A DNA stretch of 64,000 nt from Charina bottae (Eukaryota; Chordata; Lepidosauria; Squamata; Charinaidae): the NCBI GenBank assembly GCA_023362775.1, contig JALMGJ010000003.1:53855416-53919415 (forward strand). The letters are read 5' to 3'. The translations under genes and the position numbers were made by a program. This document shows, one piece after another, positions 1-11,345 of the stretch. The notes below the pieces were generated by a model, which ran no database searches, was not told the origin of the DNA, and worked only from the letters and a program-made list of their open reading frames with translations. Each line of letters opens with the position of its first letter. Position 1 is the first letter of the stretch.

Positions 1-186
1 AAGTTCAAAACCATACATTTCTTGAGGAAGACCTAGTCACCACAAGCATCAATGGCTCATTGGAAATAATGAAGTTGAACAAGTCCCAATTTTTAAATAC
101 CTCGGCATAATTTGTCAAGCCTGTGGTGCTTGGTGGGGACAAAGTAGAACCATTTGTGTAAAGCTACCCATAGTGCTAAGGAAGTC

Positions 187-224
187 CTGTTTGTTTGTTT
201 GTTTGTTTGTTTGTTTGTTTGTTT
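187..224. repeat. (GTTT)n microsatellite
   Basis: This is about nine units of gttt without interruption. Confidence 0.95.
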
Positions 225-984
225 CATTCAAAAGGGGGAGATGCATACCTGCTGCCCTCAAGCTTTTTAAAGCTAAAACTATATACCAAATGGGGTATGA
301 TGCACAGGTATGCACCTACAGTGATTTAAAGCTCTTAGATATTGTTCTGTCTGGGTTTTAAAAACACTCTTCCATCTCCCATGCTGCATTTCAGATGCTT
401 TAATCTGCAGGGAAAGTGGTATGATTCCACTAGAGGCAAGAATCTGTGTTTGCCAATTCTCTTACTGGCTTAAACGTCTGTTTTCCAATGGCTCACTGGG
501 CCCATTAATTCTCCTTGGTGGCTTTTCGTCAAGATGGAGAGTAAAATTCTGAGCTGACTTTGTTATTATGGCCTTTCTATCTGCTCTCTTCTGCCCCTAG
601 GTTTAGAGAGAGGTAAAGCTAAAATCCATCAAATAGTCTTTGACATTGCACAGTAGACATATTTAGGTGCTATAGCCAACTTTCAGTGGGAGGCTCCAGT
701 CTGGAAACCTTTTATGCTTGCTAATTAGTTATTCAGCTTTGTTTGGCCAGCAAACTGTAGAGCCTTTTCTATGGCTCATTTCAACACCTTTCCCTCAGTA
801 GTACTAAATGGGAGGTACTGTAGGACTCCATTCACTTGGGAAATGCTATCCATGTGGTCAGAATGAACCTGAGAGCCTATTGCATGTATTTTTCCAGGAT
901 TCTTTCTATCCCAATTTATGTGCAGATATACTTTTACTGCCTCCTAACAAACCCCCCCAAAAAACCCAACCCCCCCCCCAAAAA

Positions 985-1320
985 AAGGCATGGTGGCTCA
1001 GCGGGTAAGATGTCAGGCTTGTCGATCGGAAGATCGCAAGATTGGCGGTTTGAGACCCTAACCCCGCATGATGGAGTAAGCTCCCGCACTAGCCCCAGCT
1101 CTTGCCAACCTAGCAATTCGAAAGCATGCAAATGCAGGTAGATGAATAGGTACCACTTCGGTGGGTAGGTAACAGTGTTCCGCGTGCATCATGCCGGCCA
1201 CATGACCGTGGAAGCGTCTTCGGACAACGCTGGCTGTTCGGCTAACAAACGGAGATGAGTACTGGCCCCTAGAGTCAGACACGACTGCACAAATGTGCGG
1301 GGGGAAGCTTTACCTTTTTA
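985..1320 (+). mobile_element. tRNA-derived SINE (squamate type)
   Basis: The SINE starts at ggcatggtggctcagcgg, with a tRNA-like A box and a degraded B box. It contains the catgccggccacatgaccg body and ends in the ctttaccttt tail. Direct repeats of taacaaacccc occur near 946-956 and 1319-1329. A C/A-rich tract (951-986) lies between the left repeat and the SINE head. Confidence 0.85.
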
Positions 1321-1883
1321 ACAAACCCCAAATCTGTTATGAGGGAGAAGCGGTTCACTTCTTCCTTGCAATCCAAATCCTACCATCACCAAAAGAGTTA
1401 CGAAATTTCTATCTGCAACAATTTCCACAGGAAGGCAGAGGATGTCCTAAACTTGGAGTGATGACTTTATGAAGTCCTTCTTTTCTCTTTTACTTTATTG
1501 TATTTTTATTGTATTTCATTCTATTTCTATTTTATCTTATGTTTTATATTGCTTTATTGTATTTTATTCAAGGTTCCCCTTTTAAGGGAAGACTTTTTAA
1601 AAAGTCTTCATTTTTAGCTATTATACAATTGTTACACTATTTTTGTTACGTTTTGGGCACTACTTCTGTATTTTTATTTTGCTGGTCATTGACCCAAATT
1701 CAAATTGAGGCTTTTGTGGGGTCCTCTGATTTGATCTGCTGACTTTCCTACATATAGAAAACAAGACTTTTCTATGTAGAAAGGTTTTTTTGACTGTTTC
1801 CAGAATGCCAGATTAAGAGCCCCTTTGCAAAATATATGTGCTTCCAATAGAAGAGAATATATGTAGCTCAGGGTTGAACTGTA

Positions 1884-1957
1884 GAGTCCTTGGTGCTCTC
1901 TGAGCTTGGTTGTTTGCTTGCAAGCAAACAACCAAGCTCAGAGAGCACCAAGGACTC
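1884..1957. repeat. Perfect 74-bp palindrome from a Penelope-like terminus
   Basis: The two 37-bp arms are exact reverse complements with no spacer, centred between 1920 and 1921. Allowing one mismatch extends each arm to 40 bp. Each arm equals the terminal sequence of the element at 22281 (caccaaggactcc, ctcagagag). It is therefore best read as two terminal fragments of that element joined head to head. It could form a cruciform. Confidence 0.9.
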
Positions 1958-3164
1958 CACAAATATATGTGCATAGTAACTTTTTAGCCTGTAAATATGA
2001 GACTGGAATTTTGGTCTCCAGTAATCAAGACATTGCATTTAAAATCCCCATGTGGCTTTCACAAATAATTTAAAAGGACGATGAACTGTCACTTTTTCCC
2101 CTCTAAACAAGCAAGTCCTGCTTTTAATACACTGATGATGAAATATTTAAATATATATCTCCTTATGTTGCTGATTTTTTAATAAGGAACAATGTATTTA
2201 TAGACCTTTTGTATTATTTATAAAACAGCATCAGGAATTGTAGGCATCAACAATGCAAATTCAAGTGAACCTGGAATGAATACAAATTATTTACTGATTC
2301 CTAGAGAAAATTTTCCATACCATCTCTTTTATACAAACATTTGAGTAATAAATTCAAATAAGTTGAGAAAGTGCCCAATCTAAAAACAATAGGATCGCAG
2401 TTGTTGTTATTATGATTACTAATTATTGTGTTATAATTTAATTTATAAATTTATAACAGTTATTAATTATTAATATTGAAATGACTGATTCTTCCTATTA
2501 AAAAAACAGTCTTAATGAATAGCTAGCTGCCCTTTAGGAACAAGTATCTAAAGATGGGACAAATTGAGAGACTGGTATACTTGTCCAGGGTCCAAGAGAG
2601 GAATCTTCAGAAAAAGGAGAGAGTTGCCCCTTTATTACCCATTTTTAAATGAAAATATTGGGTTTTTTTTTTCTTGAATACATCTGTGCATCTCTGTATG
2701 GTAGCTCCCAATATTTTAATATTGCTAAAATTGCATTAAGGTCTCCAGCTGGAGATGTGATGATGAATAATAACAGTGTAAGAGAGTTACAAAACACAGG
2801 CTATCATATCAAAGAAGAAAAGGAGATGAAGTTTAAGGAGAAATAGAGATGCCCAGGCAAAGAAGTATCAAAGTACACAGAAGGAGGGGGATATACAGGA
2901 CTCTGAAGTTTTGTTTCTGAAGATTGGTTGCAGTTGGGTGAAGCAGTGGAGGAGATAATACTTCACTTCACACATGACATTTCACACATGACATTTTAGA
3001 TACTTAAGCATGCTCAAACACAATATTTTAAACAGAGTGTCTCTTTCCAGTGCTCACAGTGCGGCTTCTAAATTCAAATGCTGCTTTCACAAATGATAAC
3101 TGATACATACACACATTATGTAGCTAGGAGATTTTATATCCATGGACCCATTATTAAGGGAAAA

Positions 3165-3375
3165 AATTGAAGTGTCCATCAAGTTGAGCTCAACTTATAG
3201 TCATGTGGACACATGTCTTTTGTTTACTTGGCAAAATTTAGGAAGTTATTGTATTGCCTTCCTCCAGAATGTTTTTTCAATTTCCCACTCTAGTCTACAG
3301 CTCTGGGATTACCTGCTAATCTCTCATTGGAGTACTAACCAGATCAGATCCTACTTAGCTTTCTTGGGATAAGCC
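3165..3375 (-). mobile_element. 5S rRNA-derived SINE
   Basis: On the minus strand the head contains aaagctaagtaggatctg, ctggttagtactccaatg and agagattagcaggtaatccc, which follow the 3' half of 5S rRNA. The tail module is gaaggcaat, acttcc, ttgccaagtaaac and a final caacttgatggac, similar to the Sauria-type SINE tail. Confidence 0.75.
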
Positions 3376-4199
3376 AAGGTAGGCAAATTGCTACCACCTG
3401 CTGCGATTGTTATTAAAAGCTAGTTGTCAGCTGCATACCTGATCATTGTAGAATGAAGCTTGGTATTTCAGGACCAGGGCCAGCTCCCTAGAAGAACTGC
3501 AGCCTAAATAGCTGGGCAAGGACTTCAAAAGTTGAAATAGCTTAGCTATTTTTAATAAGCTGAGTACCTCCACAACTGTACTTTCCCCTCACCTGCCTCA
3601 TTTTCTTTACTGATGATTGCTTACTTAAAATACCAGTTATAAAAATCACCTTAAAGCCATATTTTAGCAAAATTACATAATTTATATTTATATTTATTTA
3701 TTTGCATTTATAATAGCTGATTTTATATTTATATGTTTTTTAACTGTTGATTTTATTGTAAGGTGCAGACACGCTACGCACATGCTCCCTTATTTTGACC
3801 CTTTGAACCTTCCACACATTCTAGCAAAATTTTCCTGACATTTTCAATTGGTTGTTTTTCCCTATATTCTGCTTTTTAAACATAAAATATTATTGGAAGA
3901 GTAATCAGCAATAGTTTTTCAACATGTACCTCAATAAATCATAGTCCATCCAGCAAATGTTCAGTTATAGTGATGGTATGTGCAAATGACCTTGGGAGAC
4001 AGGAGGAAGACCCACAGCCTAGGCAAAGGTATAATAAGAGGTAGCTCAGTCCGCAGGTGGGAGGGAAACATGGGAAGCATTTCAGAAGGGACCTTCCCTA
4101 GTTTTCCAGAGACTAAAAAGAGAGGAGGGGAGAAATTCTTTCAGTCTTGCAAGATTCTGTTTAATATAACCTTACAATAAAGGTAGTGCTGATACTCCT

Positions 4200-4347
4200 G
4201 GTAGTGTTTCTTGTCTGGACTACCTCGAAGGGCTGACATCAATCTTGTATATAGAACTACAACTCCTGTAATGCCCAGCCATGTTGGCTAGGATTTCTGA
4301 GTTTCGTAACTCAACATATCTGGAGGGCATCAATTTGAAGAAGACTG
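4200..4347. mobile_element. Remnant of palindromic MITE (family 4)
   Basis: The words aactacaactcctgtaatgc and atctggagggcatcaatttg match family 4. The right end gaagactg touches the flank of the hAT element at 4356. Confidence 0.55.
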
Positions 4348-4355
4348 ATCTAGCC

Positions 4356-4870
4356 CAGGGGTCACCAAACCGTGGCTCACGAGCCACATGCGGCTCTTTG
4401 GCCCCTTGAGTGTGGCTCTTCCCCAGGCAGGCGTGGCGGGCATGGTGGGGGCAGGCGCGGCAGCGGCATGGTGTGCGTGCCGGCAGGCATGGCGCGGCAG
4501 AGGCATGGTGTGCGTGCCGGCGGGCATGGCGGCAGCAGCAGGCGCGGCAGCGGCATGGTGTGCATGCCGGCGGGCATGGCGGCAGCAGCAGGCACAGCAG
4601 CGGCATGGTGTGTGTGGTGGCGGACATGGCGGCAGCAGGCTCTAAGTGTGTGCGATTGGCTCCCGCCCGCAAACCCCGCCCCCTTCCACGCGATTGGCCC
4701 CTGCCCACAAACCCACCCCCTTCCATGTGATTGGCCCCCGCCCGCAAACCCCACCCCCTTCCACGCGATTGTCTCCCACCCTCAAACCCCGCCCCCTGGC
4801 CCTCGAGTGATATTATAAATTTTATAAATGTCAAAATGGCTCCTGGCATAAAAAAGTTTGCCGACCCCTG
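4356..4870. mobile_element. hAT-type MITE with GC-rich minisatellite core
   Basis: The terminal inverted repeats are caggggtcaccaaacc and the complement of gtttgccgacccctg. A perfect 8-bp duplication, atctagcc, is at 4348-4355 and 4871-4878. The interior is a GC-rich minisatellite (unit with ggcatggtgtgcgtgccgg), which explains the long open frames there. It encodes no transposase. Confidence 0.9.
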
Positions 4871-6300
4871 ATCTAGCCCATTTGAAAATTCCCATCAGGA
4901 TGTACCAACCAGTTCTTTTATAGGAGAATCATCATTCTGTGCACACTTTCAATAGATGTATGTATGCATGAAGAAAAATCAATTTTCCATATACTATCAC
5001 TGAAGTCGGGTAAAAAGAGAGCTGGATTTCTCAGTGGTGAACATCAAGAAGACAAAGCCAAGAGTTACTCTCCTATGAACTTGGGAAGATAAAAGAGCAG
5101 AGAACATTTATTAGTTTTAAAAAATCTGATCTCAACCATTGAGTTTTCCTAGGCCCAAATCAATGCTGGGAGATACAGTTAAGACATTAACTTAATTCTT
5201 ACAATAGTTGTGTTTAGTTTTAGGATAAATGCTATTCTGTACTGTATACTAGAATAGGTCCTCAAAGGCTTGTAAGTAACATTTCTTTCCACAACCAGAC
5301 CATTATTATAGAAATAGTAGAAATTCAAAGCTAAGACAAGTTCTACCATTGGAATAAAACTTTTCCACTTTTGATCAAAAGGAGAACTTAATAAGAAGTG
5401 CTCCTTGAATTCTTTAAAGGGCATAATTAATTCTTATATTTTATAGTGGCTAAGTATATATTAATTATAGAGACACTCTGAAGCAGCTGTGTCCTTGATG
5501 AATGTCAAAACGATTGCAGCAATGGAAAGTCGGGTAATTAATTCCATGAATATTTATGATGAATTTAACCGGTACTAGCTATTCTTACGTAGTTAGATAG
5601 TCCTGAATGTATAATATTTCATAATAGTTATGAGTGGATTGACAGTTGTGTACTGGGTACTCAGTTTATAATTCAGTTTGTATATCTGCTCTTGGCTAGT
5701 TTAAATAAACTAGAGATATTTATGTTCCAGAATCACTTGTCCAGCTCTAACCTCTGTAATTATCTCTGTCATCAAGAACAGAATTTCTTGCTACATATCA
5801 AAACAATGGTATTTAATTGAGTCCAAAGATGTTAGCAAATACTTTCTGTTCATGGGAGGATTGTTTTATACTATGTGTTATGTAAGAAAAGCATTCCACA
5901 GGAAACCCAAAGAGATGTTTCTGCTTTGTAAGTGTTAATGCATGCTGAAGCATGATCACTGGTGTACTTTTTATCTATTACAGTTCTGTATAAAAGGTTT
6001 GGCAGTAAGGCCAGCTATTTACCTTAAATCTACCCTATTATCATACTTCTCCAAGCAGTAAAATCCAAGGAAATTCAGTGGGGGTGACCCTAAGATTATC
6101 TTGCTCTGAAAAACTTCCCTAATGGAAAGAATCCTTCCATCATTGGAAAGAACCTTTGGATCCAATCCAGCAAGGCTATGTTTAACACATATGAACAGTT
6201 TGCAGCAAGGTGCAGTGTATGAATAGGACAGGGTAGCTCAACTTCTGTTTATTCACATGAATGAAGGCTGTGTATTTTTAGTAATCTTGTGTGTTTAAGG

Positions 6301-6590
6301 CAGAGCTTTCCAAACTTTTCATGTTGGTGACACACTTTTTAGACATGCATCATTTCGCGACACACTCTTACAGCAGGGCATCATTTCGCAACACACTCTT
6401 ACAGCAGGGCACAAGGCAGGCACTAGGACCTGCACGGAATCTCAGCAGGTTTGGAGGCAGCAAGGCACAAGGCAGTCACTAGGACCTGCGTGGAATCCTG
6501 GCAGGGCTCGGAGGCAGCAGCAGCTGCGACACACCCAAACACTGCAGCCGACACACTAACATGTCCGGACACACAGTTTGGAAAGCTCTG
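6301..6590. mobile_element. hAT-type MITE (family 1)
   Basis: The terminal inverted repeats are cagagctttccaaact and its complement. The perfect 8-bp duplication gtttaagg is at 6293-6300 and 6591-6598. The interior has a 32-bp tandem duplication and about two units of a ~55-bp minisatellite (caaggcaggcactaggacctg). Confidence 0.93.
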
Positions 6591-7560
6591 GTTTAAGGGT
6601 TTGCAGTTTCCTAAATGTTAATGCTTGTGAGAATTCAAATATTGCTCCAGTATAGTATATTATATGGATTTGGACTTGGACTTGGATCAAGGAGATTAGT
6701 TTCAAGTCTTTTCTCAGCTGTAAACTATTATTGGAGAATAGAAGCCTTTGAAACAAGGATTTACAGAAGATTCATTAAAATGTCCTGGCCAAGCATGTCC
6801 AAGATGAGATAGGCAAGGAGAGAGAGATTGTGAATACTATCAAGAAAAGGAAATTGGAATATTTTCAAGACAGGCAATGAAAAATATCAACTACTTCAAT
6901 ACTGGGGCAGATTCAGGTGATGTAGCAATGGAAGACAATACATATCCTGGCTGAAAACTCTATATTTTGTAAAAAATATAATGTTCTTTTTCAGTTAGTA
7001 GTATCAAAAGAACAAGTACTCAAAAGAACAAGTAGCATTTATGGTTGTCAACCTCCGATAGGAGAAGAAACTAAAAGAATCAGAAGATTTATTTTAATTT
7101 TAGACCATGCTTCCTTTTTCTCATTAGTTATCGTGGCCAATAATGAACTCTCAGCTTGTTATAGGCTTGTCATAATAACAAAGTGAGAAAAATTCTGTAT
7201 GCAATTAAAAGAGAACATGAATATGATAAATAAGGAATCTATAGCATGGGAGTTAGCAAATATTAGCATGTATGCAACATGAGGCTTCTTCTAGTCTGGA
7301 GGGAACTCCACTCAGAACTCCTATAATTACCATATGAGTTACTATGTCTATGAAGGTTCTCAGTCATCCAGGTGGAATTGTCTGTAGCTTGAATCATGTC
7401 AACTGGATTTCTATTTTCTTAGTGGAAACGTTTCACTCCTTATCCAAGGAGCTTCTTCAGTCTGAGTAAAGTTAGTAAGGGAATCCTTAAATATGTTTCT
7501 AGGCTGGCTGTGTGACCTTGCACCTGGGGCTAGGTCATGGTTATTTTGAGATGTTTGTTT

Positions 7561-7986
7561 CTAAGTCCCTTTATCATCTAAAGGAGGATCGTTAAGATTA
7601 CCCTGCTGCTGTTGAGCTTGTGAAATGGTCTTAATCTTCCTAGGCACAGAAGACAAAGCAGGAAGGAAGATAGGGGAAAGGTTATGCCTGAGGCCCCCAC
7701 CTCTATTCAAGGAAGGATTTTCCAAGTTGGCATGAATGGATTCCTTGACCCCTCTCTCAAACCACCTATCTTCTCTGTCTAAAATGTGAACATTAATGTC
7801 CTCAAATGAGTGTCCTTTTTCCTTTAGATGAAGATAAACTGCTGACTCTGGTCCTGTGGTGTTACTTCTCCTGTGTTGGGCCATCCTCCTGTACAAAGGT
7901 TGTTTGGTTTCTCCAATGTAGAGTTCAGAGCACTCCTCACTGCACTGGATTGCATACACTACATTGCTTTCCTTGTGTTTTGGAGT
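7561..7986 (-). pseudogene. Penelope GIY-YIG endonuclease fragment (minus arm)
   Basis: This is the open C-terminal part of a Penelope-like protein. The GIY motif appears as VVYAIQC and the YIG motif as LYIGETKQPLYRRM, whose arginine is the expected catalytic one. WFERGVKE supplies the conserved glutamate, followed by SLNRGGG. The open frame runs upstream into the 57-bp spacer, so its apparent start methionine is not a real start. The reverse transcriptase core is missing, so it cannot encode a full element protein. Confidence 0.85.
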
Positions 7987-8043
7987 TTTATTAGTTTTAA
8001 AAAATCTGATCTCAACCATTGAGTTTTCCTAGGCCCAAATCAA

Positions 8044-8469
8044 ACTCCAAAACACAAGGAAAGCAATGTAGTGTATGCAATCCAGTGCAGTGAGGAGTGC
8101 TCTGAACTCTACATTGGAGAAACCAAACAACCTTTGTACAGGAGGATGGCCCAACACAGGAGAAGTAACACCACAGGACCAGAGTCAGCAGTTTATCTTC
8201 ATCTAAAGGAAAAAGGACACTCATTTGAGGACATTAATGTTCACATTTTAGACAGAGAAGATAGGTGGTTTGAGAGAGGGGTCAAGGAATCCATTCATGC
8301 CAACTTGGAAAATCCTTCCTTGAATAGAGGTGGGGGCCTCAGGCATAACCTTTCCCCTATCTTCCTTCCTGCTTTGTCTTCTGTGCCTAGGAAGATTAAG
8401 ACCATTTCACAAGCTCAACAGCAGCAGGGTAATCTTAACGATCCTCCTTTAGATGATAAAGGGACTTAG
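8044..8469 (+). pseudogene. Penelope GIY-YIG endonuclease fragment (plus arm)
   Basis: This is the mirror copy of the minus-arm fragment and has an identical protein sequence over the shared part, ending in DPPLDDKGT. It lacks the reverse transcriptase domain. The intact frame in both arms suggests that the insertion is young or that the sequence has been homogenised (inference). Confidence 0.85.
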
Positions 8470-8560
8470 AAACAAACATCTCAAAATAACCATGACCTAG
8501 CCCCAGGTGCAAGGTCACACAGCCAGCCTAGAAACATATTTAAGGATTCCCTTACTAACT

Positions 8561-8615
8561 TTACTCAGACTGAAGAAGCTCCTTGGATAAGGAGTGAAAC
8601 GTTTCCACTAAGAAA
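8561..8615 (+). ncRNA. Hammerhead-ribozyme-like motif in Penelope arm
   Basis: The core words appear in order: ctgaaga (8570-8576), a helix II hairpin gctcctt-ggat-aaggagt, gaaa (8596-8599) and then cgtt. This order is that of a hammerhead with a minimal helix III (acgt), as known in Penelope-like elements. One extra base sits between ctgaaga and helix II, and the last helix II pair is G-U in this copy. Activity is therefore uncertain. The mirror motif is at about 7415-7470 on the minus strand. Confidence 0.6.
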
Positions 8616-9583
8616 ATAGAAATCCAGTTGACATGATTCAAGCTACAGACATATGAGTTACTATAATATTTTTTGTGTTCCTTAAATGTTTTATTACTAG
8701 GGAATCTGTTTCTATTCTCAAGCCATTTCTCTAAGTCAATTAGCTGAGTTAGCGATTCCTCTGCCCTTCCCCATGTGATTCTGTCTTTGATCATCTGCAC
8801 TCCTCTAAACCACATTCCAGTATACTTAACTTACACAAAAGCAGGCCTCACTATGGTGGCTGTTTGGACTTGATAATTACCTCAAAATACCTCTAACTTC
8901 TCCAGAATAATTAGAATCAACTTTGAGTTCAAAGTCTATCTCAGACTGCGGGGCTTTTTAAAAAGAATTCTTTGGATGATCCCTTTTAGCTTAAGAGTAT
9001 GAAGTTTATGGGTCTGAACAAAAGTTTGAAAGTACAGTATTAAAATGTAAAGGAAATACCCAGTGCTATTTTCTTTTTAAGAATATGCAGTGTTTCTGAA
9101 AATTGTAGTTAGCTCTATAGATGTGAGATGGTCATATAATTTTACCTTAATCACATTTCTCAGTTTAAAAAAATCCTCTGGATGTCTCAGATGAATATGT
9201 ATCTGGGCTGTCTTTAAGATTAATACTTCAGGCCTTGCTATGAGTGTCCTTGTTTTTAGAAGTTAGTAGATGAAGATGTGGCCTTTTCTAAAGTTATGCT
9301 CCATTCAGATAGTAATTATGTAGCTGGTTTAACTTATTTTATTTTATTTTATTATTTACAACATATAGCTACCCATCTTATATACAATAGCTGTACCTGC
9401 TCTGAAGCACCTTTTTGGCTTGAGGTCTAAAGCACAGAATATTATTAGCAATAATGAGTCTTTCAACCACAACTCTTTGCAGAAGAATCCCTGCACTTTT
9501 TAAAGTTGTGGAGGTAGTATCCTGAAAAATTGAAATGATACATGATAGATGATTGACAGTGTGCTGTAATATACCCACCGGTG

Positions 9584-9916
9584 TAAAAGGTAAAAGTTCC
9601 CCCCGCACATTTGTGCAGTCGTGTCTGACTCTAAGCGCCAGTGCTCATCTCCGTTTGTTAGCCGAAGAGCCAGTGCTGTCCGAAGACGCTTCCGCGGTCA
9701 TGTGGCCGGCATGACATGCGCGGAATGCTGTTACCTTCCCACCGAAGTGGTACCTATTCATATACTTGCATTTTGCATGCTTTCGAATTTCTAGGTTGGC
9801 AAGAGCTGGGGCTAGTGCGGGAGCTCACTCCGTCACGTGGGGCTAGGGATTCGAACCTCCGAACTTGCGATCTTCCGATTGACAAGCCTGGCATCTTACC
9901 CGCTGAGTCACCACGT
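9584..9916 (-). mobile_element. tRNA-derived SINE (squamate type)
   Basis: This is a full-length minus-strand copy. The tail lies at the left (aggtaaaagttcccccc) and the tRNA-like head at the right (gattcgaacct as the B box complement, cgctgagtcaccacg). Confidence 0.88.
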
Positions 9917-11194
9917 AGCTGAACTTAAATTGATCAGTGTTATAGCAAAAGGTATTCTTACTTTTTTCCATGAATGTGCTCAAACTTTAGGATAATATTT
10001 CTCATTAATTCAACTTTTAGTTCAGTTTTGAAAGAACAATTTTCTGACACTGCTTGGTAGATGTGAAATTTTCATAAAGATGAAAAATGGTCTAGTTCCT
10101 CGTTGCCTTCCTTATTGTTGCCATTAAGTAGACATTTGGATTCAGTCACATTTTTCTGCTAGTAGTAGGGAAGGGGCAGGGTACATAGCAGTGAGGTGTA
10201 CAGGTACTTAGGCCAGATGTAGCCCAGCATACCTACCATGTTCTTTGAGAGAAGTAAATGTGGGTTGTGTGCCAGTACCTAGGATAGCTTTGTAGCTAGT
10301 TTGCAAACTTGACTTTATGGTGACTGTGAAAGATGTCATTTAAAATATTCTTAATCTGTGGGGTCCAACCCTGAGCTACAAATATTCTCTTTGATTGGTA
10401 TTTTTAATCTTTTTAACTTGATGGTACTTTCTTTAAATAATTAACTTTTCAGTAGTCATGTTAAATCATAAGAAGTGTTTTCAGCTTACATAGAAGACTT
10501 CTGAGCTAGTGCATCAGGGTTTTTTTTAAGTAAAATTGAATTGTACTACCTGTTGGTTTAGGATTATTTTTCAGAAAGTATAGAAAATCAGGTCTCTAGA
10601 ATAAATTAAAATTTATGATCTAAACATCTTTATATGTAACACTAATTGTTTTGCACCACAAACCCCAGCCCCTTTGTACGTGCGTTGTAACATTACATGC
10701 ACATAAGAAAAAGGCATAAAGTAGCTTGCAGGGTGACATAGCTTTTTTCCTTCTGATAAAAACAGCAGACTCCTGCAGATGCCCATGGTAGATACTCTTG
10801 CTTCATCCATCCTCCCAGGCGGTCTATCCTGTTGTATAAGGGGAATGTTGGCTATAACAATGTTTCCATTGCTTACTGAACTAGCTATAACTTTGCAGCT
10901 TATGGGTGCTTCCATTTCACCTTTCTTCAGAGCAATTAAAGGAAACCTTCCTAACCGTATGGTGTTGGGTTTCAGAAACAAACATACAGTATATGGTCCT
11001 TAATGAGAGTTCTGAAAAAGCAAGTGCCTTACCGAGTTACTCTCATATTTGAAGTGCAGAAGGTTGTGTCCTTCCCAGGGCAACTGAGGTGATCCTGCCT
11101 GAAGTGCTTTCCAGAATGGCTGTCTCACAACAGTCCTGTCAGCCCTATAGGGTAGACCAGACTAAGAAACCAATGCCATATGAGTCTAAAACTA

Positions 11195-11345
11195 CTTTTA
11201 CACAGCTACAGCTATAGTAACAGAACTACAGCTATAGTAATTACTTATATAAACTACTTACACTATAACTACTCATAGTAATTTATAGTAATTACTTATA
11301 ATAACTATAGTTATAGTAACTACTTATAAACTACTGCTATAGTAT
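11195..11345. repeat. Degenerate ctatagtaa tandem repeat
   Basis: Words such as ctacagctatagtaa and attacttata recur irregularly over about 150 bp. A pure C run (about 11370-11387) follows. Confidence 0.75.

Larger units (their letters stand above)
7346..8650. mobile_element. Penelope-like element, foldback (inverted) insertion
   Basis: Two arms of the same Penelope-like sequence lie head to head. The minus arm is 7346-7986 and the plus arm is 8044-8650. The 607 bp from 7380-7986 and from 8044-8650 are matched in length, and the encoded proteins are identical wherever they overlap. The arms also share a private variant (ctaagaaaa where other copies have ctgagaaaa). A 57-bp spacer (7987-8043) separates them and is an exact copy of 5107-5163. 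The whole unit is flanked by a direct duplication, catatgagttactat, at 7331-7345 and 8650-8664. Each arm encodes the C-terminal GIY-YIG endonuclease of a Penelope reverse transcriptase (VVYAIQC, LYIGETKQPLYRRM, WFERGVKE, SLNRGGGLRH). No reverse transcriptase domain is present. Both arms carry a hammerhead-like motif. Confidence 0.93.

Noticed and set aside
4220..4849. Overlapping long open frames on both strands
   Set aside because: They arise from the GC-rich minisatellite core of the hAT MITE at 4356-4870 and have repetitive, low-complexity products.
7561..8469. GIY-YIG frames considered as a host nuclease gene
   Set aside because: They are bounded by target duplications and repeated at 14850, 17468, 31112 and 54478, so they belong to a Penelope-like element.
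10613..10981. A 122-residue minus-strand open frame
   Set aside because: It matches no family I know, has no splice or repeat context, and a frame of this length is expected by chance in 64 kb.
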